Shown here one piece after another: positions 34,493 through 42,136 of a stretch of 64,000 bases of DNA; the first letter of the stretch is position 1; each line of letters opens with the position of its first letter. The stretch comes from Telluria antibiotica (GTDB taxonomy: Bacteria > Pseudomonadota > Gammaproteobacteria > Burkholderiales > Burkholderiaceae_D). Location: contig NZ_JAAQOM010000004.1 of assembly GCF_011682055.1 (NCBI RefSeq), positions 1-64,000 of the forward strand, read 5' to 3'. The notes beneath the pieces are model-generated. The model had not been told where the DNA came from. It did not search any database and was given only the letters and a program-made list of their open reading frames with translations. A program made the translations under genes and the position numbers.

Positions 34493-35746
34493 ATGAAAAT
34501 CTCGAGTGAACAGACGCTGAAACTGGACAGCTGGGACCACCGGGCCCGATCGCGCACGCCCGTCAACGTACGGCAAGGCGACGCCGCCGCGCTGGACGCA
34601 CACCATGGCGACAGGCTTGCGGACGCGGCGGCCAACACGGCCCTCGTCGATCGCGCGCTGCTGGCAAGGTCCGACAAGATCCTGTTCATCGTCCACCTGG
34701 CGTTGGGCGACTTCACGTACCTGCAAAGCTGCTTCGCCGCGTTCGCGCGCGCGTTCCCGCACCTGAAGATCCACCTGTGGGTCGACGAGCGGCGCCGCAC
34801 GAACAATGCGGCGGACTGGCCGCACCTGAAAAAATACGCGTTGTACGACTGGCTGGCCGAGTGCCCGTATTTCGACAAGGTGTACAACGAAACGTACAGT
34901 CCGGCGCTGTACGAGGCGTCCATCCAGGAAGCGCAGCAGCAGGATTACCCGATCGTCGTGTCGCTCAGCGTGCTCGACCGCCACAAATATGCGGTCCTGG
35001 CCCGCAAGATCAGCCCGCACGGCTTCGTCGTAGGCCAGAAAAAGCGCGTGCGCCCCTACGACCTGCACAAGCACCTCATCTACCGCAAGCTGGACGCGTT
35101 CATTCCGGCCTACACCGCCGCATCCCATCCGGACCACCACATCAGCGACATCTACGCGGGCTGGTTCACGCAACTGTTCGGCATCACGATCCCGCCCGCG
35201 GCCCGCTATCCCGTGCTATCGATTCCGCAACAATGGACGGACTACGCGCGCAACCAGTTTGCCGCCTGGGGCTTCGACGGCCCGGCACCGAAGGTCGTGT
35301 TCGTGAATGCGTATTCGAAGTCGATCGAACGCAGTTGGCCGCTGGAGCGGGTCATCGAACTGATCCGCACGATGCAGCGCGACGATGCCTGGCGCGATGC
35401 CGGCTTCATCGTCAACGTCGTCCCCGAAGACCTCGCGCGCGCCCGCGCCCTGTTCGCCGGCCACGACCTCGCACACACCCATCTGTTCAGCGCCGAAGAC
35501 AATTTCTTCCAGCTGCCGGCCATCCTCGGCCTGTGCAAGCTGATCGTCTCCGTGGAGACGGCCGTGATGCACCTGGCCAATGCCGTGCACGTCCCCGTCA
35601 TAGCGCTGATGCGCCAGAAGAATCCGGAATGGGCGCCCATCGACAAGCACAACAGCACCGTCATCACGGTGGCGCGGCGCGACGATTGGGTCGACAAGAT
35701 CAGCGTGGATGAAGTAATGGCCGCACTGGCCGCCCAGGCGTCCTGA
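34493..35746 (+). CDS. Glycosyltransferase family 9 (heptosyltransferase-like)
   Basis: 417-aa GT-B glycosyltransferase. The N-terminal domain starts at residue 60 (KILFIVHLALGDFTYLQSCF, the GDF/GD acceptor loop). The C-terminal domain has VVFVNAYSKSIERSWPLERV (the conserved Lys and S/W-P region) and LPAILGLCKLIVSVETAVMH followed by LANAVHVPVIAL, the ADP-sugar-binding signature of family 9. It probably adds heptose or another sugar to LPS core or a capsule, but no LPS genes are nearby. A ~55-residue unconserved N-terminus is unusual. Confidence 0.85.
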   Translation: MKISSEQTLKLDSWDHRARSRTPVNVRQGDAAALDAHHGDRLADAAANTALVDRALLARSDKILFIVHLALGDFTYLQSCFAAFARAFPHLKIHLWVDERRRTNNAADWPHLKKYALYDWLAECPYFDKVYNETYSPALYEASIQEAQQQDYPIVVSLSVLDRHKYAVLARKISPHGFVVGQKKRVRPYDLHKHLIYRKLDAFIPAYTAASHPDHHISDIYAGWFTQLFGITIPPAARYPVLSIPQQWTDYARNQFAAWGFDGPAPKVVFVNAYSKSIERSWPLERVIELIRTMQRDDAWRDAGFIVNVVPEDLARARALFAGHDLAHTHLFSAEDNFFQLPAILGLCKLIVSVETAVMHLANAVHVPVIALMRQKNPEWAPIDKHNSTVITVARRDDWVDKISVDEVMAALAAQAS

Positions 35747-35764
35747 CCCGGCGCCGCCCGCGGC

Positions 35765-36217
35765 TCAGGACACGATCGGTGCGGCCAGCGCCTCGGCCGT
35801 GCCCTTGGCCGCGATGCGCTGCAGCGTCCGCTCCAGTGCGGCCGTATCGGGGTAGATGCGCACGCTCGCGACGCGGCCCCAGCGAATCTCGATCAGGTTG
35901 ACGCCCTCCGCCGAGGTCTGTACGCCATCCGTTCCAAAGTTCGTTTCAGTCCAGATGGCAGCGACCTGCGTGCGCCACGGCCAGCCCGACACGCGGACCT
36001 CGTGCACCGTGAACCGGATGCCCTGCAGCAGGCGCAACAGGCGTTCGTACCAGGCGCGGATGGCGTCCGGCGTGCGCCGCGTGCCGGACAGCGCATGTGT
36101 CCCGACGAAATAATGCACGGCATTCGGCGCAAGCTCGTCCGTGATGGCCTCGATGCGTCCGGCGCTGAGGCCGGCGAATGCCGCGGTGATCCTGCGGCGA
36201 ACGATGGCGTGATACAT
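35765..36217 (-). CDS. SnoaL-like / NTF2-fold protein
   Basis: 150-aa SnoaL-like protein: RRITAAFAGLSAGRIEAITD, HYFVGTHALSGTRRTPDAIR, AWYERLLRLLQGIRFTVHEV. Family members are small cone-shaped proteins acting as polyketide cyclases, isomerases or ligand binders; nothing tells which here. ATG at 36217 is chosen, as the upstream open frame is Arg/Gly-rich noise over the next gene. It lies 23 bases after the DUF6404-like gene, probably co-transcribed. Confidence 0.75.
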   Translation of the reverse strand: MYHAIVRRRITAAFAGLSAGRIEAITDELAPNAVHYFVGTHALSGTRRTPDAIRAWYERLLRLLQGIRFTVHEVRVSGWPWRTQVAAIWTETNFGTDGVQTSAEGVNLIEIRWGRVASVRIYPDTAALERTLQRIAAKGTAEALAAPIVS

Positions 36218-36240
36218 AGCGTTCCTCGTTGGTCCGTCGG

Positions 36241-36597
36241 CTAGTTGCCGGCCACCGCCTCCCAGGCCGGCACGGCGAATTCCTTGCGCTCGCGCGCGTA
36301 CAGCCACGCCATGAGCAGGCCAAAGCATGCGCCCGCCGCGGCCGCCCGGAGCGCCACGTCGACGACGGCCGTGCCCTGCTGCGACCACACGAGCGTCCAC
36401 ATGAACACGCCCCATACGCTCATGAACCACGTGCCGTAGACACAGGCGACGGTGGCGAAGCCGAGGAAATGGGGCGGGCGGATCCGCAGCCCCAGTCTCC
36501 ACAGCAGCCGGAACAACAGGGGCGCGGCGTGACGGCGCGCCACGCCGCGGGTCGACAGCAGGGCAAGGGAACGGTCCAGACGAAGGCGAAAATGCAT
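36241..36597 (-). CDS. DUF6404-like small membrane protein
   Basis: 118-aa protein with two membrane helices (about residues 50-72, HFLGFATVACVYGTWFMSVW, and 82-104, TAVVDVALRAAAAGACFGLL) and a basic N-terminal region with the recognisable LLWRLGLRIRPPHF stretch before helix 1, as in DUF6404 proteins. Start ATG at 36597. Function unknown. Followed by the SnoaL-like gene. Confidence 0.65.
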   Translation of the reverse strand: MHFRLRLDRSLALLSTRGVARRHAAPLLFRLLWRLGLRIRPPHFLGFATVACVYGTWFMSVWGVFMWTLVWSQQGTAVVDVALRAAAAGACFGLLMAWLYARERKEFAVPAWEAVAGN

Positions 36598-36761
36598 GGT
36601 GGCGAAACGGCGTTGACAGCCATGATATTGAACAGGCAAGACCGTCACCTTAGCAGGTATGCCGTCGAAAAAATGCGTGCATTGTCACGGATGCATCGCC
36701 CTGTGCAAAAACACATGCTTTGAAACCGCTTGAACTCGCCGCCGCACCTGCGCAATATAGT

Positions 36762-36776
36762 TAGGTAGCCTACCTA
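36762..36776. promoter_or_regulatory. Perfect MarR-type operator palindrome
   Basis: TAGGTAG, one C, CTACCTA: a perfect 7-1-7 palindrome six bases before the ATG of the marR remnant. Such AGGTAG/CTACCT palindromes upstream of marR-MFS operons are typical autoregulatory sites. Confidence 0.75.
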
Positions 36777-36782
36777 TTATTG

Positions 36783-37238
36783 ATGATGACCCACCCACGA
36801 CACGACCAGATCGAGCGCCTGTCCGGAGCGCTCCGTACCGCCCTCTAGGGCCTCGAGCGCCAGATGCGGCGCGACAAGGACCGCCAGGAACAGGGGCTGT
36901 CGCTGATGCAGTCGCTGCTGCTGCACCAGATCCACGAGCATCCCGGCATCGGCGTCGCCGAGCTCGCGCGCATGCAGCAGGTGCGCAGCCCGACCATGAG
37001 CGGCCAGGTCAAGGCGCTGGAAGAAGCGGGCCTCGTCGAGCGCACCGCACCGCAGGCGGACGACCGGCGCCGCAGCGGGCTGCGCGCCAGCCCGGCCGGC
37101 ATCCAGGCCCTGCAGCAATTGCGCGACCGCCGCCACGACTGGCTGTCGCAACGCATCGTCCGCCTCTCTCCCGCCCAGCTGGACGCACTCGCGGGCGCCA
37201 TCGACGCCCTCAACATCCTTGCCGACCATGACGACTGA
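36783..37238 (+). pseudogene. MarR-family regulator interrupted by an amber codon
   Basis: From ATG at 36783 the frame reads MMTHPRHDQIERLSGALRTA, then a TAG at 36846-36848, then continues in frame as GLERQMRRDKDRQEQGLSLM and a full winged-HTH: LLHQIHEHPGIGVAELARMQ, QVRSPTMSGQVKALEEAGLV, then DDRRRSGLRA, the MarR wing. The stop is after residue 21. Re-initiation at ATG 36864 would give a 124-aa protein lacking the first dimerisation helix. The MFS gene that follows is also broken, so both are probably inactive. Confidence 0.8.
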
Positions 37239-38251
37239 CGCTCCCGTTTCCGCCCGCGAAATCCGCTCCGTCTACCTCGCCCTGATGGCCGTTCTCGGCC
37301 TCGGCGCGCTGGACCAGAGCATCGTCGCGACCGCCTTGCCCCGCATCGTCGGCGACCTGGGCGGCATCGCCCATCTGTCGTGGGTCGTCACCGCGTACGT
37401 GCTCGCCCCTGCTGCTGATCCTCGCGCTGGGCGGCACGGAATGGGCGTGGAATTCCGCGCAGGTCGAGGTCTGCGCCGCGCTTGCCGTTGTGCTGGGCGG
37501 CTGGCTGCTCGTGCATTTGCGCCGCGCGGCGGAGCCCGTGCTGCCGCCGGACCTGTTCGCGAACCGCGTGTTCAATGTCGCGAGCATCGTGATGGCGCTG
37601 ACGTTCATGGGCCTGATGGGTGCAAGTGTGTTCTTCCCGCTGTTCTTCCAGCTCGTCATGGGCAGCAGTCCCGCGCATTCCGGCACGATGACGGTGGCGA
37701 TGATGGTCGGGATGATCGCCTCGTCCACGTTGAACGGCCGCGTGCTGTCGCACTCGGGCAAGTACAAGGCCGTGCAGGTGGCCGGGCTGTCGGCCGCGGT
37801 GCTGGCATTCGCCGTCCTCGCCCGGGGCATGGATACGGCGCGCGGCTACTGGATCATCGAGCCTACGATCTTCCTGCTCGGCGCTGGACTCGGTCTCGTG
37901 ATGCCCAACATGACGATCGCCGTGCAGAACGCGCTGCCCGTCCCGCGCCGCGGCGTGGGCACGGCAATGTTGACGTTCTTCCGCTCGCTCGGCGGCCTGC
38001 TGGGCGTGACGGGTTCCGGCGCCATCCTCGCGCACCAGGTACACGCGCATGGCCTCGCGCAAGTCGCGCGCGCGGGCGCCCAGCCGGCCGCGCAGGCGCT
38101 GACGGTGGCCGTGTACCGCCACGCCATCGCCAACATCTTCGGCGCCGGCGCGGGGATCGTGCTGGCGGGCCTCGTCGCGCTGCTGTTCCTGCCCGAGCTG
38201 CCGCTCTCCGGGCATGCTGCCGGCGCGCCGCCCGCCGCGCCGGCGGAGTGA
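37228..38251 (+). pseudogene. DHA2/EmrB-type MFS drug exporter with internal deletion
   Basis: The N-terminus (IRSVYLALMAVLGLGALDQS, IVATALPRIVGDLGGIAHLS, WVVTAYVLA) is a normal EmrB/QacA start. At about 37403-37409 it jumps, in another frame, to LLLILALGGTEWAWNSAQVE and the EmrB C-terminal half (PPDLFANRVFNVASIVMALT, IEPTIFLLGAGLGLVMPNMT). About 150-170 residues covering the central helices are missing and the join is out of frame. Its ATG overlaps the marR stop. Non-functional. Confidence 0.85.
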
Positions 38252-38319
38252 AAATCCGCGCACATTCGCCGCCTTTTTTTCGCTAAGCTCGCACAGGCCT
38301 TGAACGACCTGGAGACGAT

Positions 38320-38958
38320 ATGCGAAATAAAATGTCACGACGAATCCTGGCTGCCGGCGTCCTCTTTGCGGTGGCGCTGGCCGCGCACGCCGCCGCGCCC
38401 ACGCACCCCGCGCTGCGCGACGAGCTGTTGAAAATGGGCCAGCACGACCAGGAAGCCCGGCATGCCACCGACCAGGAAGGCATGCGCAAATGGATCGAGG
38501 TCGACGCCGCCAACCAGGCGCGCCTGAAACAGATCGTCGACCAATACGGCTGGCCGACGTACGACATGGTCGGCGAAGAGGCGGCAAAGGACGCCTGGCT
38601 GCTGGCCCAGCACGCCGACTCGGACAAGGCCTTCCAGCTCAAGGTCCTCGCGTTGATGGAACCGCTCGTGCGGCAGCAACAGGCATCCGCGAAAGACTAT
38701 GCGTACCTGTACGACCGCACACACTATCCGCAGCGCTACGGCACGCAAGGGGCGTGCGTGAGCCGCACGGAATGGCAGCCGTTCGAGATCGACGACATCG
38801 CCCACGTGGACGAGCGCCGCCGCGCGCTGAAGATTCCCCCGCTGGCCGACTACGTGAAAATGTTCGATTGCTCGGCGCCGTTCATCGTATTGCACGACCC
38901 CGCCGATCCACACCGCACGGTGCCCGTACCCGCCAGCAAAGGGGCCGCGACGCCGTGA
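38320..38958 (+). CDS. DUF6624-like exported protein
   Basis: 212-aa protein with a signal peptide (ILAAGVLFAVALAAHA) and the DUF6624 pattern: ALRDELLKMGQHDQEARHAT, VDAANQARLKQIVDQYGWPT, FQLKVLALMEPLVRQQQASA, and a YLYDRTHYPQRYGTQG loop. Members are found in diverse bacteria as exported proteins of unknown function; the His, Asp and Tyr of the loop could be functional. The start has GGAG upstream at the right distance. Monocistronic. Confidence 0.8.
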   Translation: MRNKMSRRILAAGVLFAVALAAHAAAPTHPALRDELLKMGQHDQEARHATDQEGMRKWIEVDAANQARLKQIVDQYGWPTYDMVGEEAAKDAWLLAQHADSDKAFQLKVLALMEPLVRQQQASAKDYAYLYDRTHYPQRYGTQGACVSRTEWQPFEIDDIAHVDERRRALKIPPLADYVKMFDCSAPFIVLHDPADPHRTVPVPASKGAATP

Positions 38959-39045
38959 CCGACGCGGGCCCGCGCGCCCGCGAACGTGCTATCGTTCCCG
39001 GCGGCTGCGCACGCAGTCCCCAGCGACCCGCCCACAGGAGGAGAG

Positions 39046-39525
39046 ATGGCCAGCACGAATACGGTGTGCCTTTGGTACGACAACGACGCCCTGGATGCGG
39101 CGACGTTCTATGCGCAGACGTTTCCGGACAGCGCCGTCGGCGCCATCTACCGCGCGCCCGGCGACTATCCGGCCGGAAAGCAGGGAGACGTCCTGACGGT
39201 CGAATTCACCGTCATGGGCATCCCGTGCCTCGGCCTGAACGGCGGTCCCGCCATCAAGCACAGCGAGGCGTTCTCGTTCCAGGTCGCGACCGACGACCAG
39301 GCGGAGACGGACCGGTTGTGGAATGCGATCGTCGGCAACGGCGGCCAGGAAAGCGCGTGCGGATGGTGCAAGGACCGCTGGGGCCTGTCGTGGCAGATCA
39401 CGCCGCGCGCGCTGATGGCCGCCATCGCGGACCCCGACCCGGCCGCGGCCAAGCGGGCGTTCGACGCGATGATGACGATGCGGAAGATCGACGTCGCGGC
39501 CATCGAGGCGGCCCGGCGCGGCTGA
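39046..39525 (+). CDS. VOC/PhnB-type (3-demethylubiquinone-like) protein
   Basis: 159-aa protein of the PhnB/glyoxalase superfamily: VCLWYDNDALDAATFYAQTF, VLTVEFTVMGIPCLGLNGGP, SFQVATDDQAETDRLWNAIV, and CGWCKDRWGLSWQITPRAL. The GLSWQI motif is the family signature. Annotated members include 3-demethylubiquinone-9 3-methyltransferase-domain proteins, but most lack shown activity. Start ATG at 39046 has AGGAGGAG. The gene ends near a convergent diguanylate cyclase. Confidence 0.85.
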   Translation: MASTNTVCLWYDNDALDAATFYAQTFPDSAVGAIYRAPGDYPAGKQGDVLTVEFTVMGIPCLGLNGGPAIKHSEAFSFQVATDDQAETDRLWNAIVGNGGQESACGWCKDRWGLSWQITPRALMAAIADPDPAAAKRAFDAMMTMRKIDVAAIEAARRG

Positions 39526-39544
39526 CGGGCGCCGCAGCCGGCGG

Positions 39545-41641
39545 TCAGGTGGGCGCCAGCGCGGGCAGCGCGCCCGCCGCGCCGCCGGCATCGCGCGGGA
39601 CGGCCGGCGCCGGCCGCGCCGGGTCCTGGCGCGGACCGTGCACGCAGTCGAGCGCCAGCAACGCGCGGGCGTGCGCGGCATCGCCTTCGAGCGCCGCCAT
39701 CACGCTGGCGGCGGGCGCATGCAGGCGGGTGACGATGCGCGCCTGGTTGCGCCCCTGCGTCTTGCCCTGGTAAAGCGCCCAGTCCGCGAGGCGCACGGCG
39801 CACTGCCAGTCGAACGCGGCATCGGCCGCGGGCGGCAGCGCGACGATCCCGGCCGTGAGGGTCACGGGGATCTCGCAACTGCCGCCGTCGACGGGCTGCG
39901 CGCCGATCGTCTCCAGGATGCGTCCCGCCATGCCGGCCACGGTATCCGGGGCCATGCCGGGCGCGTGGATCATGAATTCCTCGCCGCCCCAGCGCACGAC
40001 CATGTCGGACTCGCGCACGGCCGCCGCGAGCCGGCGCGCGACCTCGACGAGGACGGCGTCGCCCGCGCCATGCCCCCAGCGGTCGTTGATGCTCTTGAAG
40101 TGGTCGACGTCCAGCAGGACGAAGCAGTCGACACCCTCCGCATGGCTGCGGCGGTCCGCGCTGCCGTCCGCCACCCGGCCCGTCATCCTGCTCGTCAGCG
40201 AGCGCCGGTTGTGCAACCCGGTCAGCGCATCATGCGTGGAACGGAATTCGAGCTGCACGTTCAGCTCCGTCAGCCGGGCATTGCTGCGCGCGGCGCGCCG
40301 GTACATCACGTACACGACGGCGCCCGCCAGCACGGTCAGCATGGCGGCGAACGTGGTCGCCAGCTGCACGGTCCGCCGGTTGCTCAGCTCCGCATCCTTC
40401 AGCTTGTTCTCGCGCTCCAGCAGGACGATCTGCTGGCTGCGCCGCTTGGCGTCGAATTCTTCCTGCAGCGCGGCGATGGCACGGTCGCGTGCCTTGCGCT
40501 CGCTCTGCTGTTGCAGCGACTGCTGCTCGCGCACGATCGCCAGCGCCCGTTGGTACTGCCCCGCCCGCTCCAGCATGCGGCCTTTCTCGTCCAGCAATGC
40601 CTCGAGATCTGCCAGGAGTTTTCCCTTGCGCATATGAGCGATCACGGCGTCTACGTAGGGTGTCCCCTCCGCGATCTTTCCTTGGCCCATCAAGGCAAAG
40701 CCGAGATTGGCGCGCGCCATCATGACGGCGCTCGGTTCCTTGACCTTCTCGGAAACGACCAGTGCCTCGCGTGCCGCGCGTTCGGCGCGCACGTAGTCGT
40801 GATGCATCAGGTAGTAATCCGCGATATTGCCCCGTATTACCGCTTCCGACGCCGACAGCCCGGCGCGCGTCGCCGTTGCGAGGGCCTTCTCGTACGCGTC
40901 GATGCCTTCACGATCGCGCCCCAGCTTGATCAGCGCCCTGCCCCGCGTGAACTGCAACGAGGTGAGCGACCACAGCGACATCGTTTCTTCCGCCAGGCCC
41001 AGGTCGGCGCTGTCGAGCGCCTTCGCGGGATTGTCCGTGTTGATGTACACCTGGGCGATACGGGCGTACAGCGCGGCGCGGCGGCCGCCTTCGCCGGGCA
41101 GGGCCTGCAGCAGCCGCAAGCTGCGCAGATAGGCCGCCAGCGCCTCGTCGAACCGGGCGCGCAGGTTCAGGATGCCTCCTCGTATCCGTTCGACCGATGC
41201 CTTGAACACCACGCTCGCGTTCGCGGGCGCCTGCGCCGTGACCTTGTCGAGCAATGCCTGTGCATCGTCCAGGCGATGGGCGTCCACCATTTCGCGGACG
41301 GCGCCCAGCCTGGCCAGCGCCGCGCCCGCGGCGTCGCCGTGGGCCAGGGCCAGTTCCAGCGATGTCCGCTCCAGGACGTACGATTCCTCCAGCCGGCCGA
41401 GGTCTTCCTTGAGCCGCACTTCCGCGCGCAACAGCGTTTGCTGTTCCTCGTAGGAGCCGCCCGCCCCCAACCGCTTGCGTATGGCCTCCAGCTGGGCCAG
41501 GGCCTCGACCGGCGCTTCCCTCGATTGCTTCGATATTCTGTTCACTTCCGCCTTCACGTCCACGCCCGGCTCAGCGGCGTGCGCAGCCGCTACCGTGGCG
41601 GCAACGAACAGCGAACAGAGGAGGCGGGAAAGGAGAGACAT
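39545..41641 (-). CDS. Periplasmic-TPR, membrane-anchored GGDEF diguanylate cyclase
   Basis: 698-aa signalling protein making c-di-GMP. Signal peptide (LLSRLLCSLFVAATVAAAHA), a ~370-residue TPR-like periplasmic region (GAALARLGAVREMVDAHRLD, YTRIAQ-like helix pairs, SEAVIRGNIADYYLMHHDYV), a coiled coil, one membrane helix at about 421-446 (LATTFAAMLTVLAGAVVYVM), and a cytosolic GGDEF domain. Active-site VRWGGEEFMIH is at about residues 549-559, and an inhibitory RxxD site (RESD) lies five residues before it, so product feedback is expected. LLDVDHFKSINDRWGHGAGD is intact. Start at 41641 has GGAGA. Confidence 0.9.
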   Translation of the reverse strand: MSLLSRLLCSLFVAATVAAAHAAEPGVDVKAEVNRISKQSREAPVEALAQLEAIRKRLGAGGSYEEQQTLLRAEVRLKEDLGRLEESYVLERTSLELALAHGDAAGAALARLGAVREMVDAHRLDDAQALLDKVTAQAPANASVVFKASVERIRGGILNLRARFDEALAAYLRSLRLLQALPGEGGRRAALYARIAQVYINTDNPAKALDSADLGLAEETMSLWSLTSLQFTRGRALIKLGRDREGIDAYEKALATATRAGLSASEAVIRGNIADYYLMHHDYVRAERAAREALVVSEKVKEPSAVMMARANLGFALMGQGKIAEGTPYVDAVIAHMRKGKLLADLEALLDEKGRMLERAGQYQRALAIVREQQSLQQQSERKARDRAIAALQEEFDAKRRSQQIVLLERENKLKDAELSNRRTVQLATTFAAMLTVLAGAVVYVMYRRAARSNARLTELNVQLEFRSTHDALTGLHNRRSLTSRMTGRVADGSADRRSHAEGVDCFVLLDVDHFKSINDRWGHGAGDAVLVEVARRLAAAVRESDMVVRWGGEEFMIHAPGMAPDTVAGMAGRILETIGAQPVDGGSCEIPVTLTAGIVALPPAADAAFDWQCAVRLADWALYQGKTQGRNQARIVTRLHAPAASVMAALEGDAAHARALLALDCVHGPRQDPARPAPAVPRDAGGAAGALPALAPT

Positions 41642-42136
41642 GAGCGCAATGCCGACAGGCGGATAAACAACATGATCGCGGTCATTATCCACGCAACTTA
41701 AAATTACCTCAAGGAAACTCAAATAACGTACGAGGTCTGCGGACGTTCATGTGTCAATACAACAACAAGTTTAAAATGTTATCGCATAACATGGATGTTA
41801 TGTAACAGTACATCCTTACCGCTGCCGCGTCGAAAGAACATACCGATTCCGATATCGATACGACAGAAAAAGTTATTGGCGTCCGATCGATGACTGCACT
41901 ACATTGTCCATCGCTTGGCTCAGCATCCACGTTTCGTCCATCCTGCACCGTGATCGACCCACGGTCGCGGCATCGAGCGAACGGCATGCGCGGGCCGAGC
42001 AACTATGTTATCGCAATCATCCAACTTCCCCACCAACATGCACGGAGACTCTCCGATGGCATAACTCTTCGTCCCGATGCCGTTCCGCGTCGGCTCGGAC
42101 GCCGGCATCGGCCATCCACCTTTCAAGGTAGATCCC
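41642..42136. other. Divergent intergenic region upstream of the GH3 operon
   Basis: No gene. AT-rich section 41750-41880 carries tandem palindromes (separate entry); an 11-bp copy ATGTTATCGCA recurs at 42005-42015. The region serves promoters of both the diguanylate cyclase and the GH3 gene. Confidence 0.5.
41776..41807. promoter_or_regulatory. Tandem TGTTA-type palindromes (candidate operator)
   Basis: ATGTTAT-CGC-ATAACAT (41776-41792) and TGTTA-TG-TAACA (41796-41807) lie side by side. Similar TGTTA...TAACA sites are bound by sugar-responsive LacI-type regulators, which fits a polysaccharide operon, but no regulator gene is adjacent. Confidence 0.5.
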
